From JBAYFX01 sp041666965 (lineage in GTDB: Bacteria > Patescibacteriota > Microgenomatia > UBA12405), in contig JBAYFX010000042.1 in NCBI GenBank assembly GCA_041666965.1, forward strand, positions 1 to 7,288: 7,288 nt of DNA, read 5' to 3'. The first letter of the stretch is position 1, and each line of letters starts with the position of its first letter. Below are positions 1 to 5,341 of this stretch, one piece after another. Under the pieces are notes generated by a model, which made no database searches, was not told where the DNA came from, and saw only the letters and a program-made list of their open reading frames with translations. The translations under genes and the position numbers were made by a program.

Positions 1-245
1 CCGGCAGCACCACTACAATTGTTTAGACCACCGGCAACACCCTCCCAGGCTTGGAGCTTTTTGTTGCGCTGGAAGGAGGCCAGGCGGGTAATGTCATTGA
101 TGGCCTTAAAATAGACCGAGCCTCCCCGACCTCCGTCTCCCCCATCGGGGCCACCTTTGGGGCGAAAGGCGTCAGAGTAGAAATGAACCAAACCATTTCC
201 ACCATTGCCGGCTTTAACCGTTATGTAAATATCGTCAACAAACAT
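1..245 (-). CDS. obg: Obg-family GTPase, N-terminal part (gene runs off the window)
   Basis: This is the first 81 codons of the ribosome-assembly GTPase Obg (CgtA/ObgE); the G domain and C-terminus lie outside the window. The reading frame is open from the ATG at 245 to the window edge. It opens MFVDDIYITVKAGNGGNG, then has the block PKGGPDGGDGGRGGSVYF at about residues 29-46. Both are hallmarks of the glycine-rich Obg fold, as is a later G-N-x-S-G stretch near residues 75-79. Obg is an essential GTPase that binds the large ribosomal subunit and links its assembly to growth and ppGpp status (family knowledge). Its ATG sits exactly 6 bases after a TATAAT box, so the mRNA is probably leaderless and the gene has its own promoter although it follows the HD/kinase gene on the same strand. 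Identification is firm; whether the rest of the gene is intact cannot be seen. Confidence 0.95.
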   Translation of the reverse strand, partial: MFVDDIYITVKAGNGGNGLVHFYSDAFRPKGGPDGGDGGRGGSVYFKAINDITRLASFQRNKKLQAWEGVAGGLNNCSGAA

Positions 246-251
246 AGGGGT

Positions 252-257
252 ATTATA
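252..257 (-). promoter_or_regulatory. -10 box of obg, leaderless spacing
   Basis: Read on the minus strand, a perfect TATAAT is followed by six bases (ACCCCT) and then the obg ATG. With the usual 6-base discriminator the transcript would begin at the A of the start codon. No convincing -35 hexamer is visible, and there is no Shine-Dalgarno sequence. Confidence 0.7.
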
Positions 258-283
258 ACGGAACCGCCGAATTTAAGCCATTT

Positions 284-1675
284 TTACAAAAGAGACTTAA
301 GATGAGGGCGGATTTGATCAAATGTATCTTCTGGCGACCCATTGGCATTGATTCTGACAATAGGTAAGGTTGGCAGATACCTGAATACTTCTTTATATGT
401 TTCGTTAAGTTCTAAAATTCGGTCATAGTCGTCGTTGTCACTTAGTGGAGTAAATGTTTCCAGGTGACGACGGCTAATTCTTCTTATAGCAATTTCAGGA
501 TCAACTTCAAACCAAAAGGCAATATCAGGCCGGAGGGCAAAGGAGTTGAGATTTATTATTTGAGCGATATCTGTTCGAACCGGAATACGTTCTAAACGAC
601 CAGAATCGTATTGATCTCGAGGAGTATCTGATTGATAGGCAATGCTATCTATATAGTTTCTAACAGAGATGACACTAGTACCTTCCTGAAGAGCCGGGAC
701 AACTTGAGTAGATTGGAGCATTAACCGGTCGGCGGCGTAGATTTGGGCGGTAACCATGGGGGGTACCTCTATCCCTTGGTCGAAAGCTGAAAGCTTGACT
801 TCACGTAACATTTTTTTGCCAAGTGGAGTTGGTTCAGCAACGCGCAAATGATCTACGTTACGAGCTGTTAGATAATCAGAGATTTTATCGGCTTGAGTAT
901 CTTTTCCTGAACCACTTACCCCAAACAGATGAATAAGACGGCCAGTTTTTTTGGAAGATCTAGTATTGTCGTAGTAAGGATTTAGCAGTTGACTCAAGAA
1001 TGAAACTGTTTGAGGCCAAAGTTGGGCCGCTATTTGCCGGGAAATGGGCAGACGGAGTGATGAAATGCGCCGTGGCATACCTTCGACTAAAGTAGTGGCA
1101 ATTTCTTGTCTAGTACGACCCGATTCGGTTCCCCAGGCAATGGTGCGAAATATACCTTCCGAGCCCATACCAGCCAAGAAATCTGCTTCGCGCAAAATTA
1201 AACCTTCCAAGGTTGCGGGGGGCTGATCTGTTTGATCGTGATCTTTAATTATTGAAACAACTGAATCAATTACATTTTGCTTGTGACCAACTTCGGCCAT
1301 AAAGGCAGTGGCTAGTTCCACTGACCTATCAATGCTGGCTTGACCATGTAACGTTGGGTCGTGACGGCCTAAGTCATGAAGATAAGCCGACTGGTGAATT
1401 AGGTCCCAAGAACGAATAGGAATATTGCCCACTTTGGCGCAAAGGGTTTTAACGTATTCCCATGTTAGTGTTGAGTGATGGAAGTCGTGACTTGCACCTA
1501 GAACAAGGGAATGTTTTTCTAAGTAGGGTTTTAGTCTGATCTCGATATTTCTACCCAAAGTCAGAGGGTCAATTTCACCTGACGAGTATAAATCTTTGGT
1601 ACTTGTTTGGGGCATAAGAGGCGGTAACTGACTACGATCAAACGGTTGGTAACTGACAACATCGGGAAGTTTCAT
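284..1675 (-). CDS. HD-domain phosphohydrolase fused to thymidylate (dTMP) kinase
   Basis: A two-domain protein of 463 residues from the ATG at 1675. Residues ~58-230 are an HD metal-dependent phosphohydrolase of the YedJ/COG1418 type: His63/His66-His67, the H100-D101 pair in LHDLGRH, His146 in IIKDHD, and Asp165 in LREADFLAGMG followed by IFRTIAWG. Residues ~246-463 are a dTMP kinase: P-loop GVSGSGKDTQ (Lys258), AEPTPLG near 281, YAADR near 314-317, RPDIAFWFEVDPE near 382, and an Arg-rich lid (RRISRRH) near 398-404. A stand-alone dTMP kinase is ~200-215 residues, so the HD half is a true addition. The kinase makes dTDP for DNA synthesis (family knowledge); the HD substrate is unknown and may be a nucleotide. 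Oddities are Asp after the P-loop lysine and VRNY where DRY is usual. A TTG at 1711 with AGAGG upstream would add 12 residues, but TATAAT at 1712-1717 favours 1675. The stop is 38 bases before obg. Confidence 0.9.
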   Translation of the reverse strand: MKLPDVVSYQPFDRSQLPPLMPQTSTKDLYSSGEIDPLTLGRNIEIRLKPYLEKHSLVLGASHDFHHSTLTWEYVKTLCAKVGNIPIRSWDLIHQSAYLHDLGRHDPTLHGQASIDRSVELATAFMAEVGHKQNVIDSVVSIIKDHDQTDQPPATLEGLILREADFLAGMGSEGIFRTIAWGTESGRTRQEIATTLVEGMPRRISSLRLPISRQIAAQLWPQTVSFLSQLLNPYYDNTRSSKKTGRLIHLFGVSGSGKDTQADKISDYLTARNVDHLRVAEPTPLGKKMLREVKLSAFDQGIEVPPMVTAQIYAADRLMLQSTQVVPALQEGTSVISVRNYIDSIAYQSDTPRDQYDSGRLERIPVRTDIAQIINLNSFALRPDIAFWFEVDPEIAIRRISRRHLETFTPLSDNDDYDRILELNETYKEVFRYLPTLPIVRINANGSPEDTFDQIRPHLKSLL

Positions 1676-1711
1676 TTTTGTTTTGGACAATAATATGTAA
1701 TAATTGGCCAA

Positions 1712-1717
1712 ATTATA
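1712..1717 (-). promoter_or_regulatory. -10 box of the HD/thymidylate kinase gene
   Basis: A perfect TATAAT on the minus strand ends directly before the alternative TTG codon. It should start transcription near 1705, leaving a leader of about 29 bases before the ATG at 1675. A 4/6 match to the -35 consensus (TCAACA) lies 19 bases further up. If this promoter is real, the TTG at 1711 lies outside the transcript and the SD-like AGAGG is coincidental. Confidence 0.5.
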
Positions 1718-1772
1718 TGACCTCTTACAGCTTAGATGTTGACAGTCTATTTACTTCGTTTTGGACATTTTT

Positions 1773-2849
1773 ATGAGCGCAAGTCTTGACCTGTTTGACA
1801 ATAAACATTTTGGAACGGTAGTCCCTTGGGTAACGAATTTACTGACAAAAGGAGAGAGTGTTGTTGTATGGGGAATGCCGGGGTACGGTAGGAAACATTT
1901 CTTAAGACTAATGGAGCGAAAGCTAGGTATGGGAAATAACTTTAAAACAATTTTTATTGAGTGTTTAGCAAATACTATTGACACCCAAAAAGTCTTAAAT
2001 GAGTGTATTTGTAACCTAATTAATTTAGATAGCCGGGAAATTGATTATATTAAACTGGCTACTTATTTGAAAAACAATAAACTTATAGTGATTTTGGGGC
2101 ATATTGAAGAAGTGTCCAATAAGGCTGAATTATTTTCAACTTTACAAAAAATCCGTGAGGTTTGTATTGATAACTTTGCTGTGCTTAGTAGTTGCGACCA
2201 GACAATAATAACTAAAAAAATAGATTACCTAGACGCGGGAGGAATACTGTTTGCAAATATTATGAGGATGCCATTATTTGACTTGAAAGGAACTAAGCGA
2301 ATTTTAGAAATTAACCAAGATTATTTTGGGTACAAAGTTCCAGATGAAGCGACTAAAGAAGTTTATAGATTATCGGGCGGAAACCCAGCCTTAATAAAAC
2401 ATTTAGGAAAATTTGTGTCGGAAATGGGAGAAAAAGCATTAAATAATTTGGAGTTTATGATTAACTATCCCTCATTGGAGATCAAGCTAGAAAGTGTGGC
2501 AAAAGTAATAATTTCGGAAGACAGAACTGTGTTAGAAAAAATGGGAATTATTGATACCGGAGGGCAACTGTTTTCACCACTAGTTGGATATTATTTAAAA
2601 GGTTATGAAATTGAAAACCAAAAGATGTTATTGCCGGAGTTGAGCCCAAGAGAGGGTAAAATATTCTTATTTTTATTGGCAAATAGAGGGACTTTAGTAA
2701 CCAAAGACAGAATTGGGTTTTTGATGAATTTAACTGATGACAATTTTTCAATGTGGGCAATATACAAAACTATTTCGAGATTGAAAATACGTCTAAGAGA
2801 TAAATATGAAATTAAAGCAGTTAAAGATAAGGGGTACGTAATTACTTAA
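1773..2849 (+). CDS. STAND/AAA-like protein with degenerate P-loop and C-terminal OmpR-type winged helix
   Basis: A predicted one-component transcriptional regulator of 358 residues. Residues ~10-215 have a P-loop NTPase layout: Walker A-like GMPGYGRKH (34-42), a hydrophobic strand LIVILGHIEE (104-113) at the Walker B position, and the lid motif SGGNP (201-205) typical of STAND/Orc-like ATPases. A small winged-helix-like segment with FSPL (267-270) follows. Residues ~288-358 match the OmpR/PhoB effector fold: LSPREGKIFLFLL, a recognition-helix segment AIYKTISRLKIRL, and the wing ending AVKDKGYVIT. The P-loop has Arg where Lys is expected, and the Walker B acidic residue is Gly109, so ATP hydrolysis may be lost. 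An in-frame TTG at 1761 adds four residues; ATG at 1773 is preferred, although neither has a Shine-Dalgarno. A weak promoter is possible (CTTACA 1724-1729, TATTTA 1748-1753), and a perfect TTGACA sits at 1739-1744. The gene is followed by a membrane peptide overlapping its stop. Confidence 0.75.
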   Translation: MSASLDLFDNKHFGTVVPWVTNLLTKGESVVVWGMPGYGRKHFLRLMERKLGMGNNFKTIFIECLANTIDTQKVLNECICNLINLDSREIDYIKLATYLKNNKLIVILGHIEEVSNKAELFSTLQKIREVCIDNFAVLSSCDQTIITKKIDYLDAGGILFANIMRMPLFDLKGTKRILEINQDYFGYKVPDEATKEVYRLSGGNPALIKHLGKFVSEMGEKALNNLEFMINYPSLEIKLESVAKVIISEDRTVLEKMGIIDTGGQLFSPLVGYYLKGYEIENQKMLLPELSPREGKIFLFLLANRGTLVTKDRIGFLMNLTDDNFSMWAIYKTISRLKIRLRDKYEIKAVKDKGYVIT

Positions 2850-2968
2850 TGTTAAGATTAATTATGCAAGACGGAATGACAGTAGTCGGACTGGGATTTA
2901 TCGGGGTACTGTTTGCCGGACTGGTGGCCTTCGCCATTAAGATACTACTTAAGAATAGGAATAGTTAA
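2849..2968 (+). CDS. 39-residue single-pass membrane peptide, coupled to the ATPase/winged-helix gene
   Basis: A small gene whose ATG shares one base with the stop of the preceding regulator gene (TAATG at 2847-2851), the classic layout for translational coupling. The peptide has a short N-terminus (MLRLIMQDGM), a hydrophobic helix VVGLGFIGVLFAGLVAFAI at residues 12-30, and a basic tail KILLKNRN (31-38). Charge placement predicts the tail in the cytoplasm. The pattern recalls the very short OadG/sodium-pump gamma-type helices (a G-x-x-V-x-G segment then F-x-x-L), but no decarboxylase subunits are present, so I do not assign that function. Possible roles are a membrane anchor or partner for the upstream regulator, or an independent small membrane protein. 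Glycines in the helix (G14, G16, G19, G24) would allow helix packing. The codons look like ordinary coding sequence, and the stop lies in the stem of a possible terminator. Confidence 0.65.
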   Translation: MLRLIMQDGMTVVGLGFIGVLFAGLVAFAIKILLKNRNS

Positions 2969-2992
2969 CTTACTTAACTACTCTTTCTTTTT
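2962..2992 (+). terminator. AT-rich hairpin plus T-rich tract between convergent genes
   Basis: TAGTTAA (2962-2968) and TTAACTA (2974-2980) form a 7-bp stem around the loop CTTAC, followed on the plus strand by CTCTTTCTTTTT. The stem holds the stop codons of both convergent genes. It is a weak, AT-rich intrinsic terminator at best, mainly for the rightward pair; the leftward side lacks a clean T run. Confidence 0.4.
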
Positions 2993-3391
2993 GACCAAGC
3001 GGGCGGAGATGGATATGGAGCGGGTAGTACCATCTGGAGCATTGAGCTGATTGGTACCAGATAAAGTAATGTATTGGGACAAATAGTCAGAGAGGGCAAT
3101 TTTTACTTCTTTAATCTGAATCTGATAATCTTTGACTTTTTCAATTAAAGGTTGGGCTTCGGATGATTTAAGAGCACGTTGCTTGGCTATGGTGGCTTCT
3201 TTGGCTGCTGACTGGGCTTTGGTTTGAGCCTCGGCAAATTCTTTTTGACCGTCAAGATAGGATACTAACATGTCTTTGTGGGTGCGCATTTCCCGGGTCA
3301 AGCTTTCAAGACGGGAGTCAAAAGAGTTGATGAGGGACTCTAAACTTATTATGGTTTGAGCAGTGTTGGGTGAAGCAGAAGTGGTAGGCAT
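2978..3391 (-). CDS. Coiled-coil protein of unknown function
   Basis: A soluble protein of 137 residues that I do not recognise. After a short Ser/Thr/Pro-rich start (MPTTSASPNTAQ), residues ~14-105 are rich in Leu, Glu, Lys, Ala and Gln with no prolines except near 80, and read as a long alpha-helical coiled coil. An Ala/Lys-rich stretch at about 58-75 (KAQSAAKEATIAKQRALK) lies inside it. The last ~30 residues (about 107-137) carry an N-x-L-N-A-P-D-G-T-x-R turn and a short strand SISISARLVKKK with a basic end. No signal peptide, membrane segment or catalytic motif is visible. The ATG is 6 bases after TAAAGT, so it is probably leaderless and transcribed alone, diverging from the 105-residue orphan. 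A structural or adaptor role is possible but is a guess. Confidence 0.75.
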   Translation of the reverse strand: MPTTSASPNTAQTIISLESLINSFDSRLESLTREMRTHKDMLVSYLDGQKEFAEAQTKAQSAAKEATIAKQRALKSSEAQPLIEKVKDYQIQIKEVKIALSDYLSQYITLSGTNQLNAPDGTTRSISISARLVKKKE

Positions 3392-3397
3392 GGGTAC

Positions 3398-3403
3398 ACT
3401 TTA
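3398..3403 (-). promoter_or_regulatory. -10 box of the coiled-coil gene, leaderless spacing
   Basis: On the minus strand GATAAAGT is followed by GTACCC and the ATG, again a 6-base spacer. The same GATAAA(A/G)T core recurs before the 66-residue ORF and the tRNA. Confidence 0.6.
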
Positions 3404-3435
3404 TCAGCCGACCAACTCCGGTACAAGAGACAAAA

Positions 3436-3464
3436 CATAATTAGAATTATTATGATTTTCATAA
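3436..3464. promoter_or_regulatory. Overlapping inverted repeats, possible operator
   Basis: Three interlocking dyads lie between two divergent promoters. ATAATT-AG-AATTAT is at 3437-3450, CATAAT...ATTATG at 3436-3454, and TTATGA-TTT-TCATAA at 3450-3464. They cover the -35 region expected for the rightward gene at 3486. A dimeric regulator could bind here. The region is AT-rich, which makes chance palindromes easier. Confidence 0.35.
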
Positions 3465-3471
3465 AGCGTTG

Positions 3472-3480
3472 TGTTATATA
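3472..3480 (+). promoter_or_regulatory. Extended -10 box of the 105-residue orphan
   Basis: TGTTATATA has the extended -10 form (TG, one base, then a TATATA hexamer) and ends 5 bases before the ATG at 3486, close to leaderless spacing. An upstream GTG at 3471 overlaps the box and cannot be the start if this promoter is used. Confidence 0.5.
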
Positions 3481-3485
3481 TAAAT

Positions 3486-3803
3486 ATGAGTCAAGAAACC
3501 CCAAATAGAGTCAAATTTAGAGTAGGAAATGAGATGAGGTGGCTGGTGGAAAAAGAAGGAGTTAAAGTGGTGAACGGAATGATAATTAGACTTATTGATG
3601 ACAGTAGAGGAGTTCACGTTGTGACAATGACTACGCCCAAACGAATGCGAAGACTACTCCTTCCTGAGGGCTGGACTAATCATGAGAGCGGGACTATTGA
3701 ATTACCAAATAGCTTTTTTGTGGACGAAGGATGGAGAGTGTTGGAAGAAGACCTCAAAACTGTTGAAGTTAAGCGAGTGACACTAAGCACTGATGAACTC
3801 TGA
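3486..3803 (+). CDS. Hypothetical protein, 105 residues
   Basis: I do not recognise this protein. It is small, soluble and highly charged, with alternating hydrophobic stretches that suggest a mostly beta fold: VKFRVG (8-13), VKVVNGMIIRLID (26-38), GVHVVTMTT (42-50). A basic patch KRMRRLLL (52-59) follows, then WTNHESGTIELPNSFFVDEGWRV. No signal peptide, membrane helix or catalytic motif is evident. The start at 3486 is chosen because an extended -10 box ends 5 bases before it; the in-frame GTG at 3471 lies within that box. It ends in TGA, and its last 21 bases overlap the 3' end of the convergent dus gene. Inverted repeats over its promoter suggest it is regulated, possibly by itself given the basic patch, but that is speculation. 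Confidence 0.7.
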   Translation: MSQETPNRVKFRVGNEMRWLVEKEGVKVVNGMIIRLIDDSRGVHVVTMTTPKRMRRLLLPEGWTNHESGTIELPNSFFVDEGWRVLEEDLKTVEVKRVTLSTDEL

Positions 3804-4823
3804 CTCAAGAGACAAAAAGTCCTCAAGCTTGGAAATGGCCACTATTTTTAAACGGAGGGCTTTGGCGTGCGGATGGGACTTGGTATATTCCAGCATTACC
3901 CGACGGAGTGGATCGAGGCGGCGAAGGGGAAAAGCTGATTGAAAATCGGTCAGATGAAACTTGAGCGCATTGAATCGATCTGGCCAAGTAGGAAGGGCAT
4001 TGGAAAATACCCAGGGGTTACCTAAAGCAAAGCGGCCAATTAGAACACCATTAACTGAGTACTTGGATTGATACTCGCGAGCCTGAGACAGCGAGGAAAT
4101 GTCCCCATTTCCAAGTAGTGGAACACCGGCTTGGTGGGCTAAATTAGCCGCTTGGGCAATTGAGTCCCAGTCGGCTTGACCGCTATATCCTTGCTTTAAA
4201 GTACGACCATGAAGAGTTAAAAAATCGGGCTTCAGTGCTAAAAGTTGGGGTATCCAGGTGGTAAAAACATTTTCCTCAATACCAAGTCTGGTTTTTATTG
4301 AAAATGTCGGATGAATGGCATTTGAAGGAGGACCTGAAAACTGTAAATTGCGGACAATTACGTCTTTAGTTTTTTGATTTAAATCAAGATTATCTAGTGA
4401 TACTTTGCCGGACAGCCAATCGGCGATGGCTTGTTGACTGGCTCGAGCCAAGCTTAGGGCAAGCTCCGGGGTACCAATTAAGGCGGCTCCCCCACCGTGG
4501 TGGATAACGGTTTTGGCAGGACAGCCAAAATTCAGATCAATGCCGTCAAATCCAAGGTGGCAGAGAACTACTGTGGCTTTATAAAAACTATCAGGATCTT
4601 TACCAAACAGTTGGCCGATTATTGGACGGTGACCATTTCGAAACAGAAGTAAGTCGTACAATTTAACTCCACCTCGAACTAAGCCTTCGGCGGAGACAAA
4701 TTCGGTAAACATGACATCAGGTTTGGCAATATGTGCCTGAGTAGAGCGAAAAGCACAGTCGGTAATGCCATCCATGGGAGCAAGACCGATGAGTTGAGTG
4801 TGACCGGAAAGCCATTTGGTCAT
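3783..4823 (-). CDS. dus: tRNA-dihydrouridine synthase
   Basis: An FMN-dependent enzyme that reduces uridine to dihydrouridine in the D-loop of tRNAs, acting in the cytoplasm. At 346 residues it is near the usual length. Visible features are the flavin-binding start LAPMDGITDCAFR (14-26), the signature DLNFGCP (96-102) with catalytic Cys101, Lys177 in SIKTRLG, H205-G-R207 in LHGRT, the phosphate-binding GNGDI (238-242), and GVLIGRFALGNPW (259-271). The C-terminal ~70 residues form the tRNA-binding helical domain (RRVMLEY, KALRLK). A stretch at about 134-171, between the barrel helix and SIKTRLG, is roughly 40 residues longer than in typical DusA/B proteins. It is the last gene of the operon, starts 2 bases after the RRM gene stop (TAACTATG) and has no Shine-Dalgarno, so it probably depends on coupling. 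Its 3' end overlaps the convergent orphan by 21 bases. Subfamily and target uridine cannot be set from here. Confidence 0.95.
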   Translation of the reverse strand: MTKWLSGHTQLIGLAPMDGITDCAFRSTQAHIAKPDVMFTEFVSAEGLVRGGVKLYDLLLFRNGHRPIIGQLFGKDPDSFYKATVVLCHLGFDGIDLNFGCPAKTVIHHGGGAALIGTPELALSLARASQQAIADWLSGKVSLDNLDLNQKTKDVIVRNLQFSGPPSNAIHPTFSIKTRLGIEENVFTTWIPQLLALKPDFLTLHGRTLKQGYSGQADWDSIAQAANLAHQAGVPLLGNGDISSLSQAREYQSKYSVNGVLIGRFALGNPWVFSNALPTWPDRFNALKFHLTDFQSAFPLRRLDPLRRVMLEYTKSHPHAKALRLKIVAISKLEDFLSLESEFISA

Positions 4824-4825
4824 AG

Positions 4826-5341
4826 TTATCGACGAGAATCTTTACGGGTGCGGGAGGCGAATTTTTTACCAGGACGGGATCCATGAACACGTGAGTTAAA
4901 AACTGATTGACGAAGATGACCTTTGTCGTCAGCTCCTCTTATTGGGATGGGCCGAGTTTGAGGTCGACGAGGTTTAAAACTTTTGGCTCGGGTTGGAAGG
5001 GTTGATTCAGATGGTGGGGTTTGAGGACGAGGAGCAGGGCGAAAAACGGTTTCAGATTGAGGATCTGTGGTGTCCCCAACTTGGGACTTTGGATCCGGTT
5101 TAGCAAAATCGACAATAATGGTACGGTCAATTAGATAATATCCATGAAGTGCCTTTTGGGCGGCGACAGCCGAGTCAACACTATCAAACTCAACAAAGGC
5201 CAGACCGCGGCTTTTGTGAAATTTATCCTTGACTATGCGGATAAAGATTACCCTACCGTAGGGAACAAAAAGATCAAGCAACTCCCCTTCCGAGAAACGG
5301 AAAGGCAGGCTACCTACAAAAAGACGACTACTGGATGTCAT
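4826..5341 (-). CDS. RRM-type RNA-binding protein with basic disordered tail
   Basis: A 171-residue RNA-binding protein. Residues ~6-82 form one RNA recognition motif: RNP2 is LFVGSL (7-12), RNP1 is RGLAFVEF (45-52), and the last strand is IIVDFAKP (75-82). RNP1 has Leu at the third position where an aromatic is usual; Phe49 and Phe8 keep two of the stacking positions. Residues ~83-171 are Pro, Ser, Arg and Lys-rich with little hydrophobic content and end in KKFASRTRKDSRR, a likely unstructured RNA-contacting tail. Bacterial single-RRM proteins are best known from cyanobacteria, as cold-regulated RNA-binding proteins. The start overlaps the end of the lipoprotein gene by 14 bases and the stop is 2 bases before dus, so the three are one operon. 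Pairing with a tRNA-modifying enzyme suggests RNA metabolism, but the RNA target is unknown. Confidence 0.9.
   Translation of the reverse strand: MTSSSRLFVGSLPFRFSEGELLDLFVPYGRVIFIRIVKDKFHKSRGLAFVEFDSVDSAVAAQKALHGYYLIDRTIIVDFAKPDPKSQVGDTTDPQSETVFRPAPRPQTPPSESTLPTRAKSFKPRRPQTRPIPIRGADDKGHLRQSVFNSRVHGSRPGKKFASRTRKDSRR

Noticed and set aside
51..305. Plus-strand 84-residue ORF at the left edge
   Set aside because: It is antisense to the Obg N-terminus, whose minus-strand translation is unmistakable.
1773..2849. Low GC of the ATPase/winged-helix gene as a sign of horizontal transfer
   Set aside because: Sampled lines are about 32-33% GC, but a line inside the hydrolase gene is similarly low, so composition does not set it apart.
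2849..2968. Calling the 39-residue peptide an oxaloacetate decarboxylase gamma subunit
   Set aside because: The helix pattern is only loosely similar and no alpha or beta subunit genes are nearby.
3471..3485. GTG start at 3471 for the 105-residue orphan
   Set aside because: The GTG overlaps the extended -10 box TGTTATATA, so it would not be in the transcript; ATG 3486 fits better.
4939..5130. 63-residue minus-strand ORF and a plus-strand ORF at 5144-5368
   Set aside because: Both are other-frame shadows of the RRM gene, with its RNP1/RNP2 motifs in the true frame; neither has its own promoter signature.
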